Below are positions 24,850-33,536 of a DNA stretch of 64,000 nt, piece by piece (positions within the stretch are counted from its first letter, which is position 1; every line of letters starts with the position of its first letter). The DNA is from an uncultured Porphyromonadaceae bacterium. Lineage in GTDB: Bacteria > Bacteroidota > Bacteroidia > Bacteroidales > Muribaculaceae. The notes beneath the pieces are model-generated. The model was not told the origin of the DNA and searched no databases. It saw only the letters and a list, made by a program, of their open reading frames with translations. The stretch covers positions 1-64,000 of the forward strand of contig CABUWI010000004.1 in the NCBI GenBank assembly GCA_902495245.1, in the 5' to 3' direction. The position numbers and the translations under genes are program-made.

Positions 24850-27800
24850 ATGAATTGCAAATACAGTAAAACGACAAGCATCTTGCCTGTTGTAGGCTTA
24901 TTTTGTTTATTCGGCACACTCACGGCTTGCGAGGACGATTTGATTGAAAACGGTCCGCAGTCCGGCCCCCTTGTCATAAAGGTAGCCGCACCTGAAGAAT
25001 GGACCACAGATATTGCCGCCGAAGCAGACGACCCCGATTCGCGCTGCATCTCCATTGATGCCGCAACCTCCGAAAGCACCACTCCTTTATATGTACACAC
25101 AATCGAATCGGCCAATGTAAGCTCCGCCGCTCCCCGCTCAAGAGGCGCAATGAAAAATACGATAGAGAATTTTTCGATGAGCGCCATCTGCTATACCGGA
25201 GATTTCCCGGAAGACGAATTCACGCCGAACTTCGCCTACGACCTGACCTGCAAAGTCAACAGCTCTACGGCCTCGTGTACCGAAAAACTGCTTTGGCCTA
25301 CGGGTGGAAAAGTGCGCTTTTTCGCCTATGCGCCGGTCAATGCCGACCGAACCGACGACCCCTTCACCCTGTCGGAGTCAACAGCCAAGGGTTCGCCGAG
25401 AATCACATATACCGTTCCCACCGATGTCAAAAAGCAGCACGATCTGATGGCTGCCTGCACCGACGCGACATCGGCCGAAATCAGTCTGAACTTCCGCCAT
25501 ATATTGACGGCCGTAAAAGTCGTTACAGCCGCAGACATGATTCCCGGAACAATCACTGAGGTACGACTGAGCGGAATACCCGCCACGGGCACCTTCACCC
25601 CCGACCCGGACGCAACCAAAGACAAATGGCAAATTGACAAGACATCGACCGGCACATTTAAGGTTCAGCGCGAAGTCTCGATTGACGGCGGTTACACCTC
25701 GCCCAACGACGACGATAAAATTGTCGGAGACAAGAACCAGAGCGTCGAAGTAATCGGCGAGACTGGCGACTTCACCATGCTGATGATTCCGCAGACTCTG
25801 CCCGAAGGAGCAAAACTCGAAATCGACTTCAAAGAGAAACTGAGCGAACAAAAGTTCACTATGTCCGCCTCGCTGGCAGGGACAACATGGCCCGAGGGAA
25901 AAATCATAACATATTCCATCTCGCCGTCGAGCATAAATGTCAAGCCGATTGTGGAGTTCAACAAGACTCCGAACGATAGTCTGCCCTATTCGGGAGTGTG
26001 GCACGATGTCGAGCTCAGGGCTTATGCCGAAGTTACCAAAGCCGGCGTAACGGGAACCTCCTATGTCGAGCTTCCGACTCCCGAACTCCAATACTCGCTC
26101 AACGGCGGCTCTTCTTACAGTGCGGCCAAGTTCTATGACCCCGACGGCAATGATGTGCAGCAAACCGCAACAGCCGCCGACGGCACAGCTCACCCCGTTA
26201 GCGACCTCACAACGATTGGTAGCCTGAAAGGCATGTATGTTCTTTCGGCTCAAACTGATTTCACAACGCTGCAAAACACGCTTGGCAATCGCAATGAATT
26301 TTTGAGAACGTCCGACTCCCCTGCAGACCTCTATGAACTTAGCGGTAACGAATCGGCCAATTGCTACATGTTGGACCAACCCGGTTATTATAAATTTCCG
26401 GTCGTTTACGGCAACACATATAAAAACGGAGCGTACAATTCATTGGGCATATCGGGCCAGCACGTTGATTACAACGGAGCTAAAATCACCACTTACGCGA
26501 TTACCGACGCCGCCGATGCGGTGCTCGCCTGGCAAGATGCGCCCGATTTGATTGACCAAATAGAGCTGATTACCGAAAACGGCATGTCATGGGTCAAATT
26601 CCGGGTGCGAAAGCATTCAATTACCCAGGGAAATGCTCTTATCGTGGTAAGAGACGCCTCGAAAAATATTATGTGGAGCTGGCACATCTGGGTGTCGCAA
26701 CACACGGCGGAGTGGAGAGCGCGCACGGATTATAAAGAAATCGAGTCAATCACTAAAAATTCTTCTACATCAAAATACGAGTTTACAGGCAAGAAGCACG
26801 GCCTCGCAAGCGTCAATCTCGGCTATTGCGACCCGCACACCGGCAACGCCGAGCGTCAGTTCAAAATCAAGTTCAAAGTCAAAGTCAACAACAGCACTAT
26901 TGAACTGACAAAATATACTGCCGGAAACACCGTAATCAATGCGCAAGATAAGCTTTTCACTCAGAAAGAGTTCAAAGGCTCGCTTGCCGGCGACAACACC
27001 TATTATCAGTGGGGGCGCAACGCACCGACACCCGGCGGCATCTACAATTCCTCCACTCCCACATATTATTATAAAGGAGATGATTACTCGGAACTGAATA
27101 TGGAGAATAAACCCACATTCAATGAAAACTATAAACTCACGCGAAATACCCCGGGCACAAGCACAACTGACTTGGGCGATGAAAAAGGGGCCAGCATCAA
27201 ATGGGCGATAAGCCACCCTCATGTATTCATCATGAGTAAGTATGACGATAAACTCAAGGATGATCATGGAAATAAATTCGTCGACTATCGAGACCGCTGG
27301 TTCACTGAGACTGACCCGTTTCAGTTGTGGAATCCCAAAGCTAAAAAGGCGGCATCTCCTGACGAGACTAACGAAGAACTTGCGTGCAAGTCGGTTTACG
27401 ACCCGTGTCCCGCAGGCTATCGTGTGCCACAAGCCAACGTGTTCACTGCTCTTACAATACATGGTTCGGCCTACGCAAATTGCAATTTATATGGAAGCGG
27501 AACAACACCTGCAGAAAATTACAAAACGGAAATAACCAACCCTACCGCAGGAGCGACAAGCTGGAATTATACATGGACCGTAACCATAACCCGCGGTGAG
27601 ATAAACACAAGCTTTTCATTCCCGGCCACAGGAGTAAGAAACAAGAGCTTGAGATATGACGACTTCTCAACAGTTACATCATTTTCTCTCACGCGTTCAT
27701 TTTCTTCCGACCACTTCATGGCAGGCCGGACGGAACCGGCATTCAGAAGTCTGACATTTATTACTTCCTCAACTTACATAACCGGCAACTCCAATGCCAG

Positions 27801-27957
27801 CATATTCTATATTGACAACCGCTATACTAACGGCACACAAAACAAAACGTCGAGTTGTCTGACACAAATCTCGGCAAAACCCGGCATAGGCTGCCATTGG
27901 ACTTCGGCCACCTCCTACGGCATGCCCGTACGACCGATTTTAGATAAAGATTTATAA
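24850..27957 (+). CDS. Large fimbrillin-family lipoprotein with FISUMP-like C-terminus
   Basis: The protein has 1035 residues. The lipobox ends at TLTAC (Cys27). Residues about 100-370 fit the fimbrillin-like (Mfa-like) fold: FFAYAPVNADRTD, ISLNFRHILTAVKV, and WPEGKIITYSI near the end of that domain. The middle is beta-rich and unassigned. The C-terminal third carries CKSVYDPCPAGYRVP, the signature of FISUMP-like modules often attached to fimbrillins. It is probably a cell-surface adhesin or pilus tip protein processed after lipidation. It stands as a single gene with long upstream and downstream gaps. Confidence 0.85.
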   Translation: MNCKYSKTTSILPVVGLFCLFGTLTACEDDLIENGPQSGPLVIKVAAPEEWTTDIAAEADDPDSRCISIDAATSESTTPLYVHTIESANVSSAAPRSRGAMKNTIENFSMSAICYTGDFPEDEFTPNFAYDLTCKVNSSTASCTEKLLWPTGGKVRFFAYAPVNADRTDDPFTLSESTAKGSPRITYTVPTDVKKQHDLMAACTDATSAEISLNFRHILTAVKVVTAADMIPGTITEVRLSGIPATGTFTPDPDATKDKWQIDKTSTGTFKVQREVSIDGGYTSPNDDDKIVGDKNQSVEVIGETGDFTMLMIPQTLPEGAKLEIDFKEKLSEQKFTMSASLAGTTWPEGKIITYSISPSSINVKPIVEFNKTPNDSLPYSGVWHDVELRAYAEVTKAGVTGTSYVELPTPELQYSLNGGSSYSAAKFYDPDGNDVQQTATAADGTAHPVSDLTTIGSLKGMYVLSAQTDFTTLQNTLGNRNEFLRTSDSPADLYELSGNESANCYMLDQPGYYKFPVVYGNTYKNGAYNSLGISGQHVDYNGAKITTYAITDAADAVLAWQDAPDLIDQIELITENGMSWVKFRVRKHSITQGNALIVVRDASKNIMWSWHIWVSQHTAEWRARTDYKEIESITKNSSTSKYEFTGKKHGLASVNLGYCDPHTGNAERQFKIKFKVKVNNSTIELTKYTAGNTVINAQDKLFTQKEFKGSLAGDNTYYQWGRNAPTPGGIYNSSTPTYYYKGDDYSELNMENKPTFNENYKLTRNTPGTSTTDLGDEKGASIKWAISHPHVFIMSKYDDKLKDDHGNKFVDYRDRWFTETDPFQLWNPKAKKAASPDETNEELACKSVYDPCPAGYRVPQANVFTALTIHGSAYANCNLYGSGTTPAENYKTEITNPTAGATSWNYTWTVTITRGEINTSFSFPATGVRNKSLRYDDFSTVTSFSLTRSFSSDHFMAGRTEPAFRSLTFITSSTYITGNSNASIFYIDNRYTNGTQNKTSSCLTQISAKPGIGCHWTSATSYGMPVRPILDKDL

Positions 27958-27975
27958 CACAAAAATCATCGGAAA

Positions 27976-28007
27976 TTTGGATTGTTCGGTTTTTATGGTT
28001 ACATTTG
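27976..28007 (+). promoter_or_regulatory. Promoter of the YtxH-holin cluster
   Basis: TTTG (27976-27979), exactly 20 bp, TACATTTG (28000-28007). It leaves a leader of about 100 nt before the first YtxH gene. Confidence 0.8.
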
Positions 28008-28115
28008 CGCCATGAAGCTATGTTTTTGAACTTTTTGGAGAGCCGAATTGTTAGCAAAACAAAAGATTCATTTACAACCGAAAATTAAATCAAAAACTAA
28101 AACTCAAAAAAGACG

Positions 28116-28316
28116 ATGAAAAATTTCAGCATCTTCCTCGCAGTTATCGGCGGCGCTGCAATCGGCGCTGCTGCCGGCCTTCTCTTTGCCCCCGAAAGCG
28201 GCGACAAAACCCGCGAACAGATCAAGCGCTACCTGCGCGAAAAAGGGCTCTATCCCCGCAACGAGGACAAACTCGACGAACTTGTTGACGAAATCGCTTC
28301 AGAGCTCAAGAAATAA
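28116..28316 (+). CDS. YtxH-domain small protein
   Basis: The protein has 66 residues. One N-terminal membrane segment is rich in Gly and Ala (FLAVIGGAAIGAAAGLLFAP), followed by the YtxH ending ESGDKTREQIKRYL. YtxH proteins are stress-associated membrane-anchored proteins of unknown mechanism. It is the first gene of a five-gene set with a second YtxH, a holin-family protein, a small unknown protein and probably a wHTH protein. Confidence 0.85.
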   Translation: MKNFSIFLAVIGGAAIGAAAGLLFAPESGDKTREQIKRYLREKGLYPRNEDKLDELVDEIASELKK

Positions 28317-28354
28317 GTAATCCGTAACAAATCAAACAGTCTGTTTATCATCAC

Positions 28355-28570
28355 ATGGCAAACAACAGCGTTCTTTCAGGCACATTAGGCGCCTTTATCG
28401 GGGGAGCTCTCATGGGCTTCACGGCTGCAGTTCTCTGTGCGCCGCAGCGCGGCGAGATTCTGCGCAAGCGCATCAAGGAGAAACTCAGCCAGCACAGCAT
28501 GATTCTCAGCGATGCCGAGGTCGACGAACTCATTGCCCGTCTTGAAGAAGATGATGAAGAGATTGTCTGA
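28355..28570 (+). CDS. Second YtxH-type small membrane protein
   Basis: The protein has 71 residues. It has a Gly-rich TM (LGAFIGGALMGFTAAVLCAP), then QRGEILRKRIKEKLSQ and an acidic end (RLEEDDEEIV). It is a paralogue of the gene 38 bp upstream. The conserved CAP/FAP-Q/E-x-G motif after the membrane segment is shared by both. Confidence 0.8.
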   Translation: MANNSVLSGTLGAFIGGALMGFTAAVLCAPQRGEILRKRIKEKLSQHSMILSDAEVDELIARLEEDDEEIV

Positions 28571-28651
28571 CTCTCCATTAACTTAATTTCACCCATAAAC
28601 GCGGGGAGAGGCAAGCAAATCAGATGCTGTGCCGGTCCCCGCTTTTGCCAG

Positions 28652-29080
28652 ATGGATATATTCAACAACAACCCGGCTGAAGAAGAAGAAAGCGGCTACA
28701 CGCGCCTCTACCGTCAGACCAAACGACTGCTTAATCTTGAAGTCGAAAACATCAGGCTGCTGCTCACCGAGAAGCTAACCCTGCTGCTGGGGCGCATCGC
28801 CCTGGTTGCCGTGGTTTTCGTCGTGTGCACCACGGCACTGATATTCCTGTCGATGTCGGTGGCCGACTTCCTGCTGCGCGGCCTTCCCCCTTGTTGGACA
28901 TACCTGATTATCGGCGGGTTCTACGTGATGATTGCAATCATTGCCACCTGCTTCAAGCGCCGGCTCATTGTCGACCCGATTGCGCGCTACATTTCGCGCG
29001 TTGTTCTCGACCCTCCCGCCAACACCGACCACAAGATGCCGGCTCCCGACACCAATAAACCGACACGCACGCAAGAATGA
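28652..29080 (+). CDS. Phage-holin-family (holin superfamily III) membrane protein
   Basis: The protein has 142 residues. A short acidic N-terminus and an amphipathic helix (RLLNLEVENIRLLLTEKLTLLLG) precede two TM segments (VAVVFVVCTTALIFLSMSVA and YLIIGGFYVMIAIIATCF). This layout is typical of chromosomal proteins labelled phage holin family (Holin-X), which are not prophage lysis genes. It overlaps the next gene by 4 bp. Confidence 0.8.
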   Translation: MDIFNNNPAEEEESGYTRLYRQTKRLLNLEVENIRLLLTEKLTLLLGRIALVAVVFVVCTTALIFLSMSVADFLLRGLPPCWTYLIIGGFYVMIAIIATCFKRRLIVDPIARYISRVVLDPPANTDHKMPAPDTNKPTRTQE

Positions 29081-29355
29081 AAGGAACCTACTCGATCAAA
29101 CGCCCCGAACAGGAGTGGGAAGGACTGACCCTCGACGAAATCCGTTATGCACGCGCCCTGACAGAAACGCGCATATTGATCAGCCGCGAAATCGTGGCAT
29201 CGCAGGCCCGTTCGGTGTTCCACGGCAACGCCCTCGGCTCAAGCGGCCGCTCGCTGATGGGGCGCATGCTCGGCGCATTGTCATGGCTTGACTACGGTCT
29301 CATTGCCCTCAGAGTAGGCTCGAAACTCACCGGAATCATTCGCCACCGCAAATAA
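29077..29355 (+). CDS. Small hypothetical protein of the YtxH-holin cluster
   Basis: The protein has 92 residues: a charged start (YSIKRPEQEWEGLTLDEIRYARAL), then a C-terminal Gly/Leu-rich possible membrane-associated segment (MLGALSWLDYGLIALRVGSKL). No family recognised. The 4-bp overlap with the holin gene indicates co-translation. Confidence 0.75.
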   Translation: MKGTYSIKRPEQEWEGLTLDEIRYARALTETRILISREIVASQARSVFHGNALGSSGRSLMGRMLGALSWLDYGLIALRVGSKLTGIIRHRK

Positions 29356-29402
29356 AAAAATCATTATTAACTTTTTATAATTTACCTAAACAACAATTCG
29401 TT

Positions 29403-29615
29403 ATGACTGTAGAACAAATTGGCTCATATGCCGGTGAAGTTTGGAAAGCCCTCGCTGAACAGGGCTGCAACTCTCTCAAAACCATCAAAAAAGCCACAAA
29501 GCTGAAAGACAAAGAAGTTTACGCCGCTATCGGCTGGCTGGCCCGCGAAGGCAAAGTCTGCCTCTCTGAAAACGAAGATCCGAAAGACATCGACGTTACT
29601 CTCATTTGCCAGTAA
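29403..29615 (+). CDS. Small winged-helix protein (DUF2582-type)
   Basis: The protein has 70 residues: VWKALAEQGCNSLKTIKKATKLKDKEVYAAIGWLAREGKV is a full winged helix-turn-helix. It matches the small wHTH (DUF2582-like) family common in Bacteroidales. DNA targets are unknown. It lies 47 bp after the holin cluster and is followed by a terminator. Confidence 0.85.
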   Translation: MTVEQIGSYAGEVWKALAEQGCNSLKTIKKATKLKDKEVYAAIGWLAREGKVCLSENEDPKDIDVTLICQ

Positions 29616-29689
29616 ACACGCAAAGAACTCGCGGCTGCATGCGTCGGCGCGCGTTTTAACGCGCAACGGCGAACGGCAGCCCCTCCCGG

Positions 29690-29716
29690 GCCGGTTTAAC
29701 CTTAAACCGGCTCTTT
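29690..29716 (+). terminator. Terminator after the wHTH gene
   Basis: A stem of about 9-10 bp (GCCGGTTTA / TAAACCGGC) is followed by TCTTTT. A second GC hairpin (GCGCG / CGCGC) lies about 40 bp upstream. Confidence 0.75.
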
Positions 29717-29799
29717 TGTGTGAGGACGTGAACCGTTACAACGGCTGAAATGTTGTGTTAATAAATCAAAATGATTATAACCTCGCTTTTTACACAACT

Positions 29800-30858
29800 A
29801 TGAAATTCTCAAGCATTTTCAGACGCGGACTCTTCGCGATGCTATTTTTCATGTTCTTCTCCGTGCAAGACGCCGACGCATGCACCAGGGTGGTCTACTG
29901 CGGCGACAGCGTAACCGCAACCGGACGCACTCTCGACTGGCGCACGCCCATTCCGACATCGCTACGTGTCTTTCCGCGCGGCGAGAGGCATGTCAGTTTC
30001 GATGACCCCACCGACCGCCTTGTCTGGACGTCAAGATATGCCACCGTCATGGCCGTGAGCTATGACATGGGGTTTTCAGAGGGCATGAACGAGAAAGGCC
30101 TTGCGGTCAACGTTCTCTATCTGCCCGGAGCGGTCTATTCCTACGGCCCGGGAAAGGAGTTCAGAAAAAAAATGTCGTCGAGCGTCTGGCCCCAATATGT
30201 GCTCGACAATTTCGCCACGGTTGACGAAGCCATCGAAGTGCTGAGTCAGGACAAATTCTACATCTACGCGCCCGAAATGCCCGACGGTTCGCAGGCCACG
30301 CTGCACATGGCAATCACCGACACCGACGGCAACTGCGCCGTAATCGAATATCGCGACGGCAAGCTCGAAATTGCCACCGGTCCGCAATTCAACGTTCTGA
30401 CCAACGCGCCGTTTTTCACCGACCAGCTGGCGGTGCGCAACTACTGGCGCGAGGTCGGCGGCATGCACATGCTGCCCGGCACCAACCGGTCGACCGACCG
30501 ATTTGCCCGCGCTTCGTTCTACTCTTCGTTACTCCCCAAGAATCTAAGCCATCGCAAGGGGCTGGCCGGAGTGTTCGGCGTGATACGCAACTGCGCCGTG
30601 CCGATGGGCATCTCGCTGCCCGACAATCCGGAGATTTCCACCACGCAATGGTTCTCTCTGTGCGACCAGACCGACAAAGTCTACTATTTCCAGCTCACCG
30701 AGAGTCCCGCAGTGGTGTGGATAGACCTCACGCGGCTCAACATTTCGGAGGGCGCGCCGCAACTGGCCGTAGATCTCACCACCGACGGCTCGCAAATCGG
30801 CAACATCAATGCCCTGATGCAACCCGTAGCTCCGTTCAAACCGGTTTTTCACATGTAA
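29800..30858 (+). CDS. Bile-salt-hydrolase-like exported Ntn amidase (choloylglycine hydrolase family)
   Basis: The protein has 352 residues from ATG 29800. A signal peptide ends QDADA, exposing Cys28 as the N-terminal nucleophile (ADA|CTRVVYCG). Other family residues are present: GRTLDWR (Arg/Asp), LAVNVLYLPG (Asn), LTNAPFFTDQ (Asn) and STDRFARASFY (Arg). These linear-amide C-N hydrolases cleave bile salts or penicillin-like amides. Signal-bearing Bacteroidales members act in the periplasm. The in-frame ATG 15 codons upstream gives no better signal. It is 7 bp upstream of a DUF3298 lipoprotein. Substrate specificity is inferred only. Confidence 0.88.
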   Translation: MKFSSIFRRGLFAMLFFMFFSVQDADACTRVVYCGDSVTATGRTLDWRTPIPTSLRVFPRGERHVSFDDPTDRLVWTSRYATVMAVSYDMGFSEGMNEKGLAVNVLYLPGAVYSYGPGKEFRKKMSSSVWPQYVLDNFATVDEAIEVLSQDKFYIYAPEMPDGSQATLHMAITDTDGNCAVIEYRDGKLEIATGPQFNVLTNAPFFTDQLAVRNYWREVGGMHMLPGTNRSTDRFARASFYSSLLPKNLSHRKGLAGVFGVIRNCAVPMGISLPDNPEISTTQWFSLCDQTDKVYYFQLTESPAVVWIDLTRLNISEGAPQLAVDLTTDGSQIGNINALMQPVAPFKPVFHM

Positions 30859-30865
30859 TTCAAAG

Positions 30866-31687
30866 ATGAGACTTTTCAAGACAATAATTCCCTGCGCGCT
30901 GACGGCCGTTGCCGGCCTGATTGTCGAGTCATGCGCCAAACCCGAGACAGACAGCACAATCGAGTTCGTTACCCGTGTCGACTCGGTCGGCTATATGATT
31001 CCCGACTTTTTCGGCGACACGGTTTTCACGGCGTCGAAATACTCGGTCGTCTGGCCTGAGAAAATCGGACGCACCGACTTCGACGCGCTGCGCGATTCGC
31101 TGCTCAACCTCACGTTCGGCACTGACAGCCCCGACTCGTTCGACAAAGCCACGCAGCAGTTCATGACCACGGCACTCGACGGCTTGCGCGACGAATCGGA
31201 CTCGACATTCACTTACAAGAAAGTGCCCTACACCGAGGCATATGACAACAACCGCAACAACATCTCGATTATAAACAGCAACGTAACCTTGCTGACGCCC
31301 GACGTGCTCGTTGTTCAGGTATATAATTACGAATACAGATACGGCATGGCCCACGGCATGCAGACCGAGCGTTTTCTCAACTACAGCATCGCCAACCACA
31401 GCCTTATGACGCCCGAGAATACCTTCAAGCCTCAGAACGGCACCGCCATTCTCGACCTTATCAACGCCGAGGCCCGCAAACGCTATCCGGGCGAAGGCAC
31501 ACTGTTTGCCGAGCCGATTGCTTCGTTCGACAATTTCCAGATTACGGAAGAAGAAATCGTGTTCGTCTATCAGCCGTATGACGTAGCGCCCTACTCGACT
31601 GGCATTGTCCGTGTGCCCGTGAGCCAGTATGACCTCTACCGCTTTCTGACGCCCGAGGCCATCAAGACCCTCGGCCTCGACAACTAA
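30866..31687 (+). CDS. DUF3298/RsiV-like lipoprotein
   Basis: The protein has 273 residues. A lipobox-like VESC (Cys23) ends the signal. A DUF4163-like segment is followed by a DUF3298 end (NFQITEEEIVFVYQPYDVAPYSTGIVRVPV). This domain occurs in RsiV-type anti-sigma factors and in lysozyme-binding or wall-related proteins, but there is no anti-sigma N-terminal domain here. It lies 7 bp after the amidase gene, so likely the same transcript. Confidence 0.82.
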   Translation: MRLFKTIIPCALTAVAGLIVESCAKPETDSTIEFVTRVDSVGYMIPDFFGDTVFTASKYSVVWPEKIGRTDFDALRDSLLNLTFGTDSPDSFDKATQQFMTTALDGLRDESDSTFTYKKVPYTEAYDNNRNNISIINSNVTLLTPDVLVVQVYNYEYRYGMAHGMQTERFLNYSIANHSLMTPENTFKPQNGTAILDLINAEARKRYPGEGTLFAEPIASFDNFQITEEEIVFVYQPYDVAPYSTGIVRVPVSQYDLYRFLTPEAIKTLGLDN

Positions 31688-31726
31688 AAACCGCAATGAC
31701 CCAAAAGAGCCATCAATTTTTAATTC

Positions 31727-32707
31727 TTAATTCTTAATTTCGCTCTTGAACCCGTAGAGCGGCGTAGCGTCAAATCTTGGCAATACGACAATCTGCAGGT
31801 CGCTGAGATGCTCTTGCGTGCCGTCGCCGACCGAAACTTCGGGGTGGGCGGCACGCATCGCGTCGCGATGAGCGTTAAATGCCTTCTCCGGCCGGTTGTT
31901 ATCGTGGCTCAGATGGCACAGGAACACGTGGCGCAGGTCGGGAGTCCACGCCTCGGCCACAAAAGCGGCCGACACTTTGTTGTCAAGATGGCCGTTATCG
32001 GCCTCGATACGCGCCTTCAGGTGGTCGGGATACGCGCCGTTGCGCAACATGTCCAGGTCATAGTTGCTCTCGATTACCAGGGCATTGACGCGACTCATGT
32101 AAAAACGCGCGCGGTCGGTGATGCACCCCAAGTCGGTGGCTACGGCCATGGTCCGGTTGCCGTGCACAATGAAATAGCCGACGTTATCCGTGCCGTCGTG
32201 GCTGACCTCGAAAGGTGTAATCGTGAAATTGCCGATGGTGAACTCAAACTCCTTGTAAATTGCGCGGTGATACTCACGAATGCGCCGCGAAATGGAGTGG
32301 CGCCGCAACAGGCCGTTCATGGTTTTGGGAGTGCAGTAGGCCAGCATATGACGGTTGTTGCGCAAAAACGAATAGACGTAGCGCACGTGGTCGCCATGGT
32401 CGTGGGTCAGCACGACACCGCGCACCTTGGTCATCTGAATGCCGTGGTTGCTCAGTTCGCGCTCAACCTTCTGCGGGTCGACGCCGGCGTCGATAAGAAA
32501 TCCGCCCTTGCTGTCGCCCACATAGGCGCAGTTGCCGCTCGACCCGCTGCCGAAACTCATAAAGAAGAACGTATCGTCAGACGCGTCGGGCCGCAGCCTG
32601 ACCGGTATAATCTCGGCCGGCACCACGGTCTCGCCAAGCATCTCGGCCGTGAAAAGGCCGGGCGAATCAAACTGCTGCTGCTTTATAGATTTTTTATGGA
32701 GAGGCAT
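31727..32707 (-). CDS. YycJ/WalJ-like MBL-fold metallo-hydrolase
   Basis: The protein has 326 residues from MPLHKKS. After ~50 N-terminal residues of unknown role, FGSGSSGNCAYVGDSKGGFLIDAG begins the beta-lactamase fold. The di-metal motif is LTHDHGDHVRY, with further ligands near ATDLG and LCHLSHDN. It resembles YycJ (WalJ), a cell-wall/DNA-replication-linked phosphodiesterase-type hydrolase. The longer upstream frame overlaps rsmI-like coding and is rejected. It starts 4 bp after the RsmI-like gene and is probably its operon partner. Confidence 0.88.
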   Translation of the reverse strand: MPLHKKSIKQQQFDSPGLFTAEMLGETVVPAEIIPVRLRPDASDDTFFFMSFGSGSSGNCAYVGDSKGGFLIDAGVDPQKVERELSNHGIQMTKVRGVVLTHDHGDHVRYVYSFLRNNRHMLAYCTPKTMNGLLRRHSISRRIREYHRAIYKEFEFTIGNFTITPFEVSHDGTDNVGYFIVHGNRTMAVATDLGCITDRARFYMSRVNALVIESNYDLDMLRNGAYPDHLKARIEADNGHLDNKVSAAFVAEAWTPDLRHVFLCHLSHDNNRPEKAFNAHRDAMRAAHPEVSVGDGTQEHLSDLQIVVLPRFDATPLYGFKSEIKN

Positions 32708-32711
32708 TGTG

Positions 32712-33422
32712 TTATTCGCTGAACAGGAGGAAGATTGTTGGAATCTTGTTGTAATCATACCGCTCTGTGCGCCAGCGCGACAGCGGCAAAGTGCGCACCG
32801 ACTGACGCGGCCCCGTGAGGTCTGAGGCCACACAGAGCAACATCTCGCCGGGAAGCCGCGATGCGAGCTCGGCCACAAGGCGGTTGTTACGATATGGCGT
32901 TTCGATGAAAATCTGCGTCTGCCGCTCGCGCTGAATGCGTTGCTGCATCTCTCGCAGACGCTTGGAGCGCGCGCCTTCGTCTATCGGCAGATAGCCCTCG
33001 AAGGCAAAACGCTGGCCGTTAAAGCCCGAGCCCATCAGCGACAGGAGTATGCTCGACGGCCCCACGAGCGGAACGACCTTGAAGCCGCGGCGCTGGGCCA
33101 CGGCCACCAAATCGGCGCCGGGGTCGGCCACGGCCGGACAACCCGCCTCGGAAATCACGCCAACGGCCTCGCCACGCTCGAGCGGCGCAAGCATCGGCGG
33201 CACGTCAGCCGCGGGCGTGTGCTCGCTCAGCTCGGTCAGGGTGAGGCTGTCAATGTCGATTGAACGGTCAACCTGCTTTAGAAAGCGGCGTGCCGAGCGC
33301 AGATTCTCAACCACGAAATGGCGCACCTGCTTCAGCAACTCGAGGTTGAGTTGCGGCAGCACGTCGGGCATGGACGTCTCGCTCAGGCCCACGGGGAAAA
33401 GATATAACGCAGGTTCTATCAT
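32712..33422 (-). CDS. RsmI-like SAM-dependent methylase (tetrapyrrole methylase fold)
   Basis: The protein has 236 residues, shorter than the ~285 of E. coli RsmI. ALYLFPVGLSE replaces the canonical PTPIGN opening. GVISEAGCPAVADPG and VPLVGPSSILLSLMGSG match the SAM-binding core, and FIETPYRNNRL is conserved. RsmI methylates C1402 of 16S rRNA; this Bacteroidota short form probably acts on rRNA but could differ. A minus-strand promoter with perfect spacing lies upstream. Confidence 0.82.
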   Translation of the reverse strand: MIEPALYLFPVGLSETSMPDVLPQLNLELLKQVRHFVVENLRSARRFLKQVDRSIDIDSLTLTELSEHTPAADVPPMLAPLERGEAVGVISEAGCPAVADPGADLVAVAQRRGFKVVPLVGPSSILLSLMGSGFNGQRFAFEGYLPIDEGARSKRLREMQQRIQRERQTQIFIETPYRNNRLVAELASRLPGEMLLCVASDLTGPRQSVRTLPLSRWRTERYDYNKIPTIFLLFSE

Positions 33423-33443
33423 GGCACGTGTTCTTTATCTACG

Positions 33444-33474
33444 CAAAATTAAGAAAATTTACGGTCATATGCAA
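33444..33474 (-). promoter_or_regulatory. Promoter of the RsmI-like operon
   Basis: TTG (complement of 33472-33474), 20 bp, TAATTTTG (33444-33451) on the minus strand. The transcript would start near 33440, about 20 bp before the ATG. Confidence 0.75.
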
Positions 33475-33536
33475 ATTTCGTCAAATCATTTTGCCGCCGT
33501 GCGGTGTTATCATTTCGTATACAATTCGTTTCAGCT

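Noticed and set aside
28652..29080. Prophage lysis module
   Set aside because: The holin-family protein has no endolysin, capsid or terminase neighbours; it belongs to a chromosomal YtxH cluster.
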